In this document: in pieces, positions 1 through 8,821 of the stretch | How positions within the stretch are numbered: position 1 is the stretch's first letter | How the letters are laid out: the number at the start of each line of letters is the position of its first letter | Source of the DNA: Chitinophagaceae bacterium | GTDB lineage: Bacteria > Bacteroidota > Bacteroidia > Chitinophagales > UBA10324 | NCBI GenBank assembly: GCA_947469485.1 | Contig: CANIPU010000013.1 | Span: 1 to 64,000 of the forward strand | Direction: 5' to 3' | Length of the DNA stretch: 64,000 bases | Position numbers and translations under genes: made by a program | Notes under the pieces: generated by a model | Database searches by the model: none | Told to the model about the DNA's origin: nothing | Seen by the model: the letters and a program-made list of their open reading frames with translations, nothing else

Positions 1-27
1 AAGGCTGCCCAAATAAAGGACAGCCTT
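1..27 (-). terminator. Rho-independent terminator hairpin of the small lipoprotein gene, at window edge
   Basis: A 7-bp stem (AAGGCTG / CAGCCTT) lies about 20 nt beyond the stop of the minus-strand lipoprotein gene. Any T-tract would fall outside the window, so only the hairpin can be seen. Confidence 0.5.
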
Positions 28-48
28 TTCAAATCTTTTTAATAAAGA

Positions 49-258
49 TTAATCAAGTTTGCATGATCCACCAAGAATAGCAGCAGATACATTTAAAGCA
101 TCACAAGCATCAGTTGCATCACCTTTAGATGAATTTGCAATTGTTGAAGCTGTAGTTGTACCAAGAATGGTGCAAGAACAAGTGTAATCTTTATTACATG
201 AAGTAAATAGTACTGCAACTAAGGCAACACCAGCTACAAGAGATAAAGCTTTTTTCAT
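49..258 (-). CDS. Small cysteine-rich lipoprotein, hypothetical
   Basis: A 69-residue protein with a lysine start (MKK), a hydrophobic core and a lipobox LFTSC, so Cys21 would be lipidated and the mature peptide anchored in a membrane. The mature part is only about 49 residues. It keeps four more cysteines (CSC near the N-terminus, one mid-protein, one close to the C-terminus), which could form disulfides in the periplasm. Similar tiny lipoproteins beginning SCNKDYTC are a recurrent Bacteroidota type with no known function. It stands alone, divergent from the flippase gene, and a hairpin follows its stop. Function is unknown; the lipoprotein call rests on the signal peptide. Confidence 0.7.
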   Translation of the reverse strand: MKKALSLVAGVALVAVLFTSCNKDYTCSCTILGTTTASTIANSSKGDATDACDALNVSAAILGGSCKLD

Positions 259-409
259 TTTGTTTAGAATTAAGTTTTTTTAATGGTGCAGATATTACTA
301 ACACAATTGAATTATGCAAATTCTAGAAATATTGAGAGAGTTTTCTAATAAATATCATTTTGATATTTTTTATTAATAAAAGCGATTATTAATCATATTT
401 GTTTTTGAA

Positions 410-1741
410 ATGAATTTTATAGATGTTTTATTCAGGTATTTAATCGGAGAAAAAATTCTAAATCAGCTTAAAGGAATATATCTTAAACAATTATTAAAAG
501 TATTGCTTTTGCATTTGTTTTCATTGGTTGCATCATTTGCATCTACATGGTTAATTGCACGGCATCTTGGAAAAGAAGGGTATGGGCTTTTTGTTTATGG
601 GTTTTCCTGGATTTCAATACTTGTAATTATTGCCTGTCTTGGGTTTGAAACGCTACTGCTTCGGGAACTGCCGGGTTTTCTAGTCAATAAATCAAGTGAT
701 AAAGCAAAATCTTTAATCAATTTCGCTTTTAAAACCACATTCATTTTCGCAATTGTCATTTTAATAATTTCCGCAGCAAGTTTTAGTTTGTTTGAATTTC
801 CTTCTAATCCTTCATTTCGGAAAGTTCTTTATTTATCTCTTCCAGCATTACCATTTTTAGTAAGCATTAGTATATCGTCAAGCATTTTAAGAGGATTCAA
901 ATTAAACGGCTACAGCATGGTGGTTGAAAAAATAATTCGACCAAGTTTATTGTTCTTATTAGCAGCTGCTTTGATTTTTGCAAGTGATTTTTTTAATGTA
1001 ATTAATCTGATAATTGGTAACCTGTTTGTGCTAGGTATATGTGCCCTAACTGCGGGAGTGGTAGTATATTTTAAAATAATGAGGAAGCTGCCTGAACAGA
1101 AAAAAGCAGATAATGTTTTTGAATGGAAGAAAATAGCCTGGAATATTTTATTGATAAATATTTTATTCATTCTCACTTCACAAATTGCAACTTTGTTTCT
1201 TGGATGGTTAAGTAGCGAAGGAGAAGCCGGTATGTATGGATTGAGTCTTCGGTTGATTGAACTACCTGCAACTGTTGTAACACTATTTAACTTTGTTCTG
1301 GCTCCGATTTTTGCAGAGTATTTTTCAAATAGGAAAACAATTGAACTCGCTTCTTTAACTAAAAAAACGAGTTTGGTAATGATAACATTATCGTTACCCT
1401 TAATAATTTTATATCTTTTAGTTCCTTCATTTTGTTTATCGCTTTTTGGCAATAGTTATTCGGGGGGCGAACCAGTTTTAATTTTGTTTTCATTTATACA
1501 AATTATTGTAATCATAAATGGGAACGCAAATTATCTTTTGCTGATGTCAGGGAATACTTTGTCCTTGATTCGAATAACCGCATTCTCATTGTTAATACAA
1601 ATTGTTTTATGTATTGTTTTAATTCCTGAATACGGAGCTTATGGTGCAGCATTAGCAACTGTTGGTCAATTGCTTTTTCAAAATACGCTTGTATATTTTT
1701 CAGTAAAAAAGAAATTGGGATTCAGTCCGGCATTTATTTAA
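410..1741 (+). CDS. Oligosaccharide flippase / polysaccharide biosynthesis membrane protein (MOP superfamily)
   Basis: A 443-residue polytopic inner-membrane protein with roughly 12 to 14 hydrophobic helices, starting with the usual amphipathic stretch and a GKEGYGLFVYGFSW segment typical of Wzx/RfbX-type flippases. Such proteins move lipid-linked oligosaccharide repeat units across the inner membrane for O-antigen, capsule or exopolysaccharide assembly. Length is normal for the family. Its 3' end overlaps the convergent glycosyltransferase gene by 8 nt, and the pairing with a GT4 enzyme fits a role in surface polysaccharide. The substrate cannot be deduced. The antisense ORF on the other strand is a shadow. 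Confidence 0.8.
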   Translation: MNFIDVLFRYLIGEKILNQLKGIYLKQLLKVLLLHLFSLVASFASTWLIARHLGKEGYGLFVYGFSWISILVIIACLGFETLLLRELPGFLVNKSSDKAKSLINFAFKTTFIFAIVILIISAASFSLFEFPSNPSFRKVLYLSLPALPFLVSISISSSILRGFKLNGYSMVVEKIIRPSLLFLLAAALIFASDFFNVINLIIGNLFVLGICALTAGVVVYFKIMRKLPEQKKADNVFEWKKIAWNILLINILFILTSQIATLFLGWLSSEGEAGMYGLSLRLIELPATVVTLFNFVLAPIFAEYFSNRKTIELASLTKKTSLVMITLSLPLIILYLLVPSFCLSLFGNSYSGGEPVLILFSFIQIIVIINGNANYLLLMSGNTLSLIRITAFSLLIQIVLCIVLIPEYGAYGAALATVGQLLFQNTLVYFSVKKKLGFSPAFI

Positions 1742-2885
1742 TATGCTGTGAATAGAAATCAAGACTTTTTTTAAGAACTGTATTTTTTGAAAATTTATTC
1801 AGAGCATGAATTCGTATAGCAGTTGAATCAAAATATGAATAGTCAGTAATAATTCTTTGCATTGCTTCTAACAATTGATTTTCATCGTTTGGTTCAATCA
1901 ATATTCCTGATTGTGAATTAAAATTTTCAGGAATTCCACCAACCTTAGGAACAATTGCCGGCTTTCCACATGCCCAGGCTTCAGCCATAACTATACTCAT
2001 AGTTTCAAATGAACTGAATAACACCAATGCATAACTTTTATTTATCAATGTATTTAATTGTTGTGGTGTTTGATATGGAAGAAACTCAACTCTGTTTTTA
2101 AGTGTTGAATTTTCGTTGCAATGATTTTGCAATTCGTTTTTTTCGCCACCTTCTCCTACTAACAAAAGTTTGGTTTCAGCTCCGCATTCAATAAGTTTTT
2201 GAAAAGAATTTAATATCCCTTTCACATTTTTTTCTTTTGCAAAATTTGAAACATGAATTAAACCGGTTGGAGTTTTTGAGTTTACATCCGGAACAAATAT
2301 TTCGGTTTGAACAGGGTTTGGAATTACAGTATATTCTTTGGTTAAATGAACATTGACCAAACTATTTCCTAAACAGGCAGAAACCGCAGCAATTCCCTCG
2401 GCCTTTTTATAAACACTCTCAGCAAAGTATTTCTTTACAATTCCTTTGTATCTTCCATCCTCAGGAAGGTACCCTGACCAATGCTCAGTTATTACATAAG
2501 GAATTTTATATTTCTTTTTAAGTTCAACTGCAAATAAACCTGCATTTAATGCGACTTCCACATGAACCAGGTCTGGAATAAAACCGTCTGATTTTATTTG
2601 TTCATATCCATAATGATAAGCCTGATAAAATAATTTCAGTTTATGTAATGCAGAAAAAATACCATTCTTAATTTTTGGATAGTAAACAATATACTCTTCA
2701 AATCCGCTTTGATTTGTTTTCTCAATTTCGATTTTTGAAACAGAATCAGAAGATACCGCATATAGAATCTTTAGATTTACATCGTTGCAAATTGTCTCGG
2801 CATACCGGCGAATAAATATTCCATTAAATGAATGAACTTTAGATGGATACCAAGATGGAAGAAGAAGGATTTTTGGGGTGCTCAC
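1734..2885 (-). CDS. Glycosyltransferase family 4 (GT-B fold)
   Basis: A 383-residue cytoplasmic GT-B enzyme. The N-terminal acceptor domain begins KILLLPSWYPS. The C-terminal Glycos_transf_1 domain carries a VGEGGEK segment and the EX7E donor-binding signature ETMSIVMAE, followed by ACGKPAIVPKVGGIPE. Such enzymes transfer a sugar from a nucleotide donor to a growing glycan, here probably a surface polysaccharide, given the convergent flippase gene. The start is GTG (GTGA) and overlaps the copA stop by 4 nt, so it is translationally coupled to the copper ATPase although the functions appear unrelated. Sugar specificity is unknown. Confidence 0.85.
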   Translation of the reverse strand: MSTPKILLLPSWYPSKVHSFNGIFIRRYAETICNDVNLKILYAVSSDSVSKIEIEKTNQSGFEEYIVYYPKIKNGIFSALHKLKLFYQAYHYGYEQIKSDGFIPDLVHVEVALNAGLFAVELKKKYKIPYVITEHWSGYLPEDGRYKGIVKKYFAESVYKKAEGIAAVSACLGNSLVNVHLTKEYTVIPNPVQTEIFVPDVNSKTPTGLIHVSNFAKEKNVKGILNSFQKLIECGAETKLLLVGEGGEKNELQNHCNENSTLKNRVEFLPYQTPQQLNTLINKSYALVLFSSFETMSIVMAEAWACGKPAIVPKVGGIPENFNSQSGILIEPNDENQLLEAMQRIITDYSYFDSTAIRIHALNKFSKNTVLKKSLDFYSQHIK

Positions 2886-5005
2886 TTACCAGAAATTTTT
2901 CGTGACCTTAACCGCAAAGAATTGCCAACCACTATCACATCAGAAAAAGCCATTGAAAGCGCGGCAATTGTTGGACTTAAAAATCCAATGGCTGCCACCG
3001 GGATTGCAAGAACATTATAGAAAAAAGCCCAAAACAAATTTTGCTTAATGGTTTGTAAAGTAATTTTACCTATTGAAAATGCTTCAATCAAATTGGTAAG
3101 GTTTCCTTTCAATAAAATAATCTGAGCAGAGTCAATGGCAACTTGTGTTGCATTACTCAACGAAATTCCGAGGTTTGATTGAGCCAAAGCCGGTGCATCA
3201 TTTATTCCATCACCCACCATTGCTGTAGGTGATATTGAAACACATTCGCGAATAAAAGCTAGTTTTTCATCAGGCTTTTGCTCAGCTTTATATTCATCAA
3301 TACCCAAAGCCTTTGCAACAACTTCGCATCTTTCTTTTTTATCGCCACTTAGCATTATGGTTTTAATTCCAGACTTTTTAAAATATTGAATTACCTCAGC
3401 TGCTCCTTCTTTTATTTCATCTGTTAAATCAATCCAGGCAATTAATTTTTCGTTTTTAAAAACATAAATGTTGTGTTCATCTTCAACTGAATTTCTTTGA
3501 TTAATAAATGATGAACCTATAGAAAAAATATTTCCTGATTCGTCATGACCAATGATACCCGATCCTTTTTCTTCTTTGACATTAACAAAAGTTTTTGCTA
3601 CACTGTTTTTTAATTCTTTTAATAGTGATTTTGCAAGTGGATGTGAAGAAAATTTTTCGAGTCCGACTATAACTGATTTTATTTCATCGCTATTTCCTTC
3701 AATAATTTTTAACTCTTTTATTTTAAAATCTCCGGTTGTTAATGTTCCTGTTTTGTCAAATACAATTTGTTTTATTGTCGATAGAGTTTCAAGTGTATCG
3801 GAGCCTTTTATCAAAATTCCTTTTCGAGCGCTTCTTCCTAAGCCTACCATTACTGCTGTTGGCGTTGCCAATCCCATTGCGCAAGGACATGCAATTACAA
3901 GAACCGCAACACTGTTCATTATACTTTGAGCGGTTTCATTACTTAGAATAAAAAAGTTAATAAGAAATGTAATTAATGAGGCCACCAATACTGCCGGTAC
4001 AAACCACCCGGTAATTCTATCTGCAAGCTTTTGAAGTTTTGGTTTGCGTGATTGAGCGTTTTTAACGAGTTCAATTATCTGATTCAGTGTACTTTCTTTT
4101 CCAATTGAAATCACTTTTATTTTAACAGCACCGGAGACTAAAGTAGAACCACCAATAACTGTTTCATTCACCTGTCTTTCAACTGGTAAGCTTTCACCGG
4201 TGAGCATTGATTCATCTGTATCACCACTACCCCAAACAATTATACCATCGGCAGCAATTTTGTCTCCTGAATTAATCAACAGATAATTTCCTTTTCTGAT
4301 TTCATGTGTATGTATTTCAGTAATTACTTCAAATTTTTCGTCACCGAAAAAACTTATAAGCTTAGCAGTTAGTGGTTGTAATTTAATTAATGCCGAAATT
4401 GAAGACCGGGTTTGTTGAACTGCCCTTTGTTCAATTAAATTTCCAAGAATTACCAGAGTAATAATGGATGACGAAGTTTCGAAAAAAAGATTATGAAAAT
4501 CATTTAATAAAAGACCCTGAGCTATTGAATAAAAAAAAGCAGATGAACTTCCAATAAAAATCAAAACATCCATATTGGGTGTTCCAAATTTTAAAGAAGA
4601 GAAAGCACTTTTGCCAAAATACCGGGCACCTAATAAATAAACAGGTATCGCAAAGGCCAATTGGAAATAAAAATCATGTAGAATGGGAATTGAAAAAATC
4701 ATTGGAAGCCATAGCGGTATTGTTAAAGTCAAACTGAAATAAAACTTTGCTTCCAGACTACTGAAAAAACTATTTTTTTCTTCGCTTTTTGATTCATCAA
4801 CTACATGATATCCTAAATCTTCAATTCCTGTTTTTAATTTTGATAGAATATTATCGCTTCCTCCTTTAAACCTTACTTCTCCTGAAGTGAAATCGACAAA
4901 CACATCCTGCAATCCGTTCTTTTGCAGAAATCTGGTAATTGTGTTAGCACAGCTTGCACAAGTCATACCCTCAACTTTTAATTCTGTGCTTTCCACATTT
5001 TCCAT
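2882..5005 (-). CDS. copA: Copper-translocating P1B-type ATPase
   Basis: A 707-residue heavy-metal P-type ATPase. One N-terminal HMA domain has the metal-binding motif GMTCASC (residues 13-19). It is followed by about eight membrane helices, the actuator TGES loop, the intramembrane CPC motif (IACPCAMG) that marks monovalent copper/silver pumps, the phosphorylation motif DKTGTLTTG, the P1B-specific SSHP dipeptide region and the hinge GDGINDAPAL. It would export Cu(I) from the cytoplasm, with ATP hydrolysis through an aspartyl-phosphate. Length is normal for CopA with a single HMA domain. It is divergent from the Tat-exported superoxide dismutase, a context that suggests a shared metal/oxidative-stress role, though no regulator is adjacent. 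Confidence 0.92.
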   Translation of the reverse strand: MENVESTELKVEGMTCASCANTITRFLQKNGLQDVFVDFTSGEVRFKGGSDNILSKLKTGIEDLGYHVVDESKSEEKNSFFSSLEAKFYFSLTLTIPLWLPMIFSIPILHDFYFQLAFAIPVYLLGARYFGKSAFSSLKFGTPNMDVLIFIGSSSAFFYSIAQGLLLNDFHNLFFETSSSIITLVILGNLIEQRAVQQTRSSISALIKLQPLTAKLISFFGDEKFEVITEIHTHEIRKGNYLLINSGDKIAADGIIVWGSGDTDESMLTGESLPVERQVNETVIGGSTLVSGAVKIKVISIGKESTLNQIIELVKNAQSRKPKLQKLADRITGWFVPAVLVASLITFLINFFILSNETAQSIMNSVAVLVIACPCAMGLATPTAVMVGLGRSARKGILIKGSDTLETLSTIKQIVFDKTGTLTTGDFKIKELKIIEGNSDEIKSVIVGLEKFSSHPLAKSLLKELKNSVAKTFVNVKEEKGSGIIGHDESGNIFSIGSSFINQRNSVEDEHNIYVFKNEKLIAWIDLTDEIKEGAAEVIQYFKKSGIKTIMLSGDKKERCEVVAKALGIDEYKAEQKPDEKLAFIRECVSISPTAMVGDGINDAPALAQSNLGISLSNATQVAIDSAQIILLKGNLTNLIEAFSIGKITLQTIKQNLFWAFFYNVLAIPVAAIGFLSPTIAALSMAFSDVIVVGNSLRLRSRKISGK

Positions 5006-5078
5006 TCATCAAATTTAGATTCAAAAAGTTATTCATCATCCTAATTAGGTTATACATTTATCAAAAAAAATAATCGTT

Positions 5079-5786
5079 ATGGATAATTCAAGAAGAGATT
5101 TTATAAAAACATCTGTTTTAGCTGCCGGTGCGCTTACTTTCGGATTACCTGGAAATGCAAGTGTTTTAAGCGAATATCCATACTCGCTTCCAGCACTGCC
5201 ATATTCATTTAATGCTCTTGAACCGCACATTGATGCTATGACAATGGAAATACATCATGATAAACATCACAAAGCATACATTGATAAACTTAACGCTGCA
5301 TTGGAAAAATTTCCTGAGTATCAGAATAAAGGAATTCTGAATTTATTTACACAAATTGCTGAGTTACCGAGTGATTTGAAAACAGCAATCAGAAATCACG
5401 GAGGAGGAAATTGGAACCATTCATTTTTCTGGCAAATTCTTTCGCCTGAAAAAAGTGAACCTTCGCAACAATTAAAAGATGCAATAACTGCCGGATTTGG
5501 TGATATGGATAAACTTAAAGCCGCGATGGCAAAGGCAGGATTATCAGTTTTTGGGTCTGGTTGGGTTTGGTTAATCTCAACTGAAAAAAAGGAACTTAAA
5601 ATTGTAACTACATCAAACCAAAACAATCCGTTAATGGGAGATGCAACAGATAAAGGCACACCTGTTTTAGCCATTGATGTTTGGGAACATGCCTATTATC
5701 TGAAATACCAAAACAAACGAGCCGATTATCTGGAAGGAATATGGAATCTAATAAACTGGAAACAGGCTTCTGAATTGTATTTATAA
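5079..5786 (+). CDS. Fe/Mn superoxide dismutase with Tat signal peptide
   Basis: A 235-residue protein. Residues 1 to about 30 form a twin-arginine signal (SRRDFIK, then a hydrophobic stretch), so a folded, metal-loaded enzyme would be exported to the periplasm. The rest is a full-length Fe/Mn SOD: HHDKHH region (first His ligand), GGGNWNHSFFW (second His), FGSGWVW, and the DVWEHAYYLKY block with the Asp and last His ligands. It dismutates superoxide to peroxide and oxygen. Choice between iron and manganese cannot be made safely by eye. The gene is divergent from copA across a 73-nt gap. Cytoplasmic SODs lack such a leader, so this is an extracytoplasmic isozyme. Confidence 0.9.
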   Translation: MDNSRRDFIKTSVLAAGALTFGLPGNASVLSEYPYSLPALPYSFNALEPHIDAMTMEIHHDKHHKAYIDKLNAALEKFPEYQNKGILNLFTQIAELPSDLKTAIRNHGGGNWNHSFFWQILSPEKSEPSQQLKDAITAGFGDMDKLKAAMAKAGLSVFGSGWVWLISTEKKELKIVTTSNQNNPLMGDATDKGTPVLAIDVWEHAYYLKYQNKRADYLEGIWNLINWKQASELYL

Positions 5787-5859
5787 GCTGTTTTATTCGA
5801 TATCTAAGGATTTTTAAAATTAATTTTTGTTTCTAATTCATTAAGAAACAAGGGTAAAA

Positions 5860-5888
5860 GAAAATTAATTAAGAGATTTTTAATTTTC
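5860..5888 (+). terminator. AT-rich hairpin downstream of the SOD gene
   Basis: A perfect 9-bp inverted repeat (GAAAATTAA / TTAATTTTC) separated by 11 nt, between the SOD gene and the tRNA-His promoter. It lacks a clean T-run, so its role as a terminator is only likely. Confidence 0.3.
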
Positions 5889-5911
5889 CTTTCTCATTCG
5901 CTTTCGAATTC

Positions 5912-5919
5912 TATTTTTG
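5912..5919 (+). promoter_or_regulatory. Bacteroidota-type -7 box of tRNA-His
   Basis: TATTTTTG matches the TAnnTTTG -7 consensus of the Bacteroidota primary sigma factor. It sits 12 nt before the tRNA 5' end, so transcription would start just upstream of the mature tRNA. No clear TTG -33 box is seen. Confidence 0.5.
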
Positions 5920-5931
5920 CGCACTCAAAAT

Positions 5932-6005
5932 GGTGGTCGTAGCTCAATTGGTAGAGCATCAGTTTGTGGATCTGAGGGCAGTGGGTTCAAAACCCATCGA
6001 CCACC
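5932..6005 (+). tRNA. tRNA-His (anticodon GTG)
   Basis: A full cloverleaf: acceptor GTGGTCG pairs with CGACCAC, D-arm GCTC...GAGC, anticodon loop TTGTGGA with GTG, and T-arm GTGGG/CCCAT around TTCAAAA. An extra 5' G (G-1) pairs with C73, the hallmark identity element of histidine tRNA, which gives an 8-bp acceptor stem. The base pair closing the anticodon loop is a T-T mismatch. CCA is not encoded. A terminator follows at once. Confidence 0.95.
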
Positions 6006-6009
6006 CTCT

Positions 6010-6043
6010 AAAGGTTGTTCAGCAATGGACAACCTTTTTTTTT
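6010..6043 (+). terminator. Rho-independent terminator after tRNA-His
   Basis: A 9-bp stem AAAGGTTGT / ACAACCTTT with a 10-nt loop, running into an uninterrupted T9 tract. Confidence 0.9.
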
Positions 6044-6094
6044 AATTAGTATTATTGAAAAATAGTCAGTTTGATTTCAGGCTGAATTTAAGAA

Positions 6095-7429
6095 ATGACA
6101 AAAGACAGTTACCTCTCTTATAGAAATATTTTAAATATTGCCTATCCGATAATGCTCGGTTCGTTGGGGCAGAACATTATTAACCTGATTGATACCGGAT
6201 TTCTTGGAAGAGTGGGGCAGGTAGAATTAGGAGCAGGCGCATTAGCTGGTATTTTTTATTTTGTCATGTTCATGGTTGGCTATGCATTTAATAACGGTAT
6301 GCAAATAATTATCAGCCGAAGAATGGGCGAAGGGAGGAAAAGCGAGGTTGGAAATATTGTTGATCACGAATTCTACCTTTTGCTACTTATAGCAGTTGTT
6401 GAATTTGTGTTTTTGTTTTTTATAAGTCCTCTGGTCTTATCGCATTTTATTCATTCGAAAGAAATACTGAATGCAACGGTTATTTTTTTAACCTACAGGT
6501 CTTTCGGAATTTTTTTCGGTCTATTTAATTCCTGTTTACAACAGTTTTTTATTGGTATAGGAAAAACCTCCATTATTAATTTTTCGACAGTTGTGCTGGC
6601 AATAACAAATATTTTGCTTGCCTACCTGTTAATTTTCGGTCACTATGGATTTCCAAAAATGGGAATAGGAGGGGCAGCATTAGCTTCAACCATTGCCGAG
6701 GGGGTAGTAATGTTGGTATATATAATTGTTTTATACCAACGGAAATTTCCAAAGCAATACAACCTTTTCAGGTTCTTAAAACCTGATTTAAAACTTATCG
6801 GGAACATGGTTTCGCTTTCATTGCCGTTAGTATTTCAGCAAGTCATTAGCATTTTTACTTGGTTCATATTTTTTTTACTGATAGAACATCGCGGCGAAAC
6901 TTCGCTTGCAGTATCAAACATTATTAAGAGCCTGTATATTTTCTGGGCAATTCCAACTTTTGCTTTTGCTTCAACTGCAAATGCTATGACCAGTAACATT
7001 ATTGGTCAGGGAAAATCTGATAAAGTTTTTTATTTACTAAAAAAGGTAGTTGGAATTAATTTTTCTATTTCAGTAATTATGTGCCTGGCATTGGTACTGT
7101 TTCCGACTGCAATTATTGGAATTTACACTGATGATGTTAATCTTATTAAAAGCAGTATGGAAATATTGCCTGTAATTATAGTTGCCAGTTTGCTGTTTTC
7201 AGTTGCGCTAATAATTATTTTAACTGTGACCGGCACCGGCTCTTCTCGTTTTGCATTGTTTATGGAGTTGGTTTCAATTTCCATTTACCTGATTTATGCT
7301 TTTCTTACCGCAAAAGTTTATATGAGCTCTTTAAAAGTTGTTTGGGCTGCTGAAATTTTATATTGGTTAAGTGCTATTGTTTTAGGAATGTTATTCCTGA
7401 AATTCGGAAAATGGAAAAAGGTTATTTGA
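6095..7429 (+). CDS. MATE family efflux transporter
   Basis: A 444-residue inner-membrane protein with about 12 transmembrane helices in two similar halves. The N-terminal segment (NIAYPIMLGSLGQNIINLIDTGFLGR) is a typical MATE start. The family exports organic cations and drugs by antiport with H+ or Na+. Length is standard. It is a single gene between tRNA-His and the histidine kinase, and no local regulator is seen. The substrate is unknown; it could export a toxic metabolite rather than a drug. Confidence 0.88.
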   Translation: MTKDSYLSYRNILNIAYPIMLGSLGQNIINLIDTGFLGRVGQVELGAGALAGIFYFVMFMVGYAFNNGMQIIISRRMGEGRKSEVGNIVDHEFYLLLLIAVVEFVFLFFISPLVLSHFIHSKEILNATVIFLTYRSFGIFFGLFNSCLQQFFIGIGKTSIINFSTVVLAITNILLAYLLIFGHYGFPKMGIGGAALASTIAEGVVMLVYIIVLYQRKFPKQYNLFRFLKPDLKLIGNMVSLSLPLVFQQVISIFTWFIFFLLIEHRGETSLAVSNIIKSLYIFWAIPTFAFASTANAMTSNIIGQGKSDKVFYLLKKVVGINFSISVIMCLALVLFPTAIIGIYTDDVNLIKSSMEILPVIIVASLLFSVALIIILTVTGTGSSRFALFMELVSISIYLIYAFLTAKVYMSSLKVVWAAEILYWLSAIVLGMLFLKFGKWKKVI

Positions 7430-7557
7430 GCAGCTTCTTAAACCATTAATCAATATTTCTGAATTCAATATTTTATTGAACTATTGATTATTCCCGTTCA
7501 ATGCTTTGTTAATGGTACTGGCTAAGTTTTAATTGCGTGTAAGTTGGTTGATATACT

Positions 7558-8355
7558 ATGTTTAAAATTCCTAACCAAAAAATATCACTTATGAGTAAGT
7601 CCGGAAATATTAAAAAGGCTGAAATGCATGTTTCATTTTCACAAAAAAACCAACAGTTACTGGAGAAGGAACTAACACACACAAAAGAGCTTAATCAATT
7701 CTCGCAATTGCTATCACATTACCTGCGGTCTCCTATCGTGAAGATAAGAAGTATTATTAATCATATTAAAAACGAAGAGGTAATAGATAAAAACCATTCA
7801 ACAATAAATCTGCTTGATTATGTTTCAAAGGAAGCGGATAAACTGGATGAAGTAATTTATGACCTAAATAAAATTCTGGAGATTTATTCAAATCAGGAGA
7901 TTAAAAAGTATGTGAATCTGAAAAGAATATTAAACGAAACTTTAAAACATTTTGAATCTGAAATAACTCAAAGCAATGCAATTATAGATGCTGATTTTTC
8001 CGAAACAAGAGGAGTATTTACTGCAAAAAATTATGTGCAGCATCTCATGGATAAATTAATTTCCAATGCTATAAAATACCGCTCACCTGACCGGCAATTA
8101 ATTATCAATATCAAAACTTTTGAAATTGGAAATTATTCTTGCCTTATGGTTAAGGATAATGGTTTGGGTATTGATTTAAAAAAATACAAAACCAAAGTGT
8201 TTGGATTGTATAACCGGTTTCATGAACATGTAAAAGGGAAAGGAACAGGTTTGTATATAGTAAAAGCAGAAACAGAATCTCTTGGTGGAAATATTCAAAT
8301 AGAAAGTGAAGTAAACGAAGGAACAGTTTTTAGCATTTATTTTCCTAAATATTAA
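7558..8355 (+). CDS. Soluble sensor histidine kinase
   Basis: A 265-residue cytoplasmic kinase with no membrane helix and no recognisable sensor domain beyond a short coiled coil. The dimerisation/phosphoacceptor box reads SQLLSHYLRSPIVKI, with the His near residue 58. The catalytic HATPase domain shows the N box (LISNAIKYR), DNGLGI and the G2 loop GKGTGLYIVK. It would autophosphorylate and pass phosphate to the receiver encoded 11 nt downstream. An alternative start at the internal Met (MSKSGN, 33 nt downstream) is possible. With its lone HisKA-HATPase core it may take input from a partner protein; the signal is unknown. Confidence 0.85.
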   Translation: MFKIPNQKISLMSKSGNIKKAEMHVSFSQKNQQLLEKELTHTKELNQFSQLLSHYLRSPIVKIRSIINHIKNEEVIDKNHSTINLLDYVSKEADKLDEVIYDLNKILEIYSNQEIKKYVNLKRILNETLKHFESEITQSNAIIDADFSETRGVFTAKNYVQHLMDKLISNAIKYRSPDRQLIINIKTFEIGNYSCLMVKDNGLGIDLKKYKTKVFGLYNRFHEHVKGKGTGLYIVKAETESLGGNIQIESEVNEGTVFSIYFPKY

Positions 8356-8366
8356 TCCCCTTTCGT

Positions 8367-8804
8367 ATGAGTTTATTTAAATCGGTTTTGCTGATTGATG
8401 ATGATTCAATTACCAATTTACTGAATGAAAAAATAATTCTGAAGAACGAATTTGCTGATTCAGTCAGCAAGTTTACGAATGCAGAAATTGCGTTGCACAG
8501 CCTCAAAGAAATTGTTCAGGCAGCTGACAGAAATAATTTTCCGGATGCAATTTTCCTGGATATAAATATGCCTGAAATGGATGGATGGGAATTTCTGGAA
8601 CAACTATTATTGCTTCCTGATTTTCATGCATTAAAATGCAAGGTTATTATGCTTTCATCATCCATTGATATAGCAGATATTCAAAAATCAGTTTCGTACA
8701 GTTTAATCACAAATTTTATTTCGAAACCGCTGACACATGATAAGCTCAGAGCAATTCATGTTGAAGAAAATTTCAAGCCTTATAAAACCGGAACTTCAGG
8801 GTAA
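8367..8804 (+). CDS. Single-domain response regulator (CheY-like)
   Basis: A 145-residue stand-alone receiver domain. The acidic pocket is IDDDS (Asp11-13), the phosphoacceptor is Asp65 in FLDINMPEMDG, the conserved Ser/Thr lies in MLSSS, and the Lys sits in FISKPLT. There is no output domain, so it acts by protein contact or in a phosphorelay. It sits 11 nt after the histidine kinase gene, on the same strand, and is its likely partner. Confidence 0.88.
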   Translation: MSLFKSVLLIDDDSITNLLNEKIILKNEFADSVSKFTNAEIALHSLKEIVQAADRNNFPDAIFLDINMPEMDGWEFLEQLLLLPDFHALKCKVIMLSSSIDIADIQKSVSYSLITNFISKPLTHDKLRAIHVEENFKPYKTGTSG

Positions 8805-8821
8805 AAAAGTTTACCGGGAAA

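Noticed and set aside
910-1452. 180-codon minus-strand ORF
   Set aside because: Antisense shadow of the flippase gene; its composition is that of a complementary strand of a membrane protein.
7430-7557. Nested inverted repeats between the MATE and histidine kinase genes (ACCATTAA..TTAATGGT, AATCAATA..TATTGATT)
   Set aside because: AT-rich 8-mers with long loops and no T-run; likely chance in such DNA or at best a weak terminator, so not listed as a feature.
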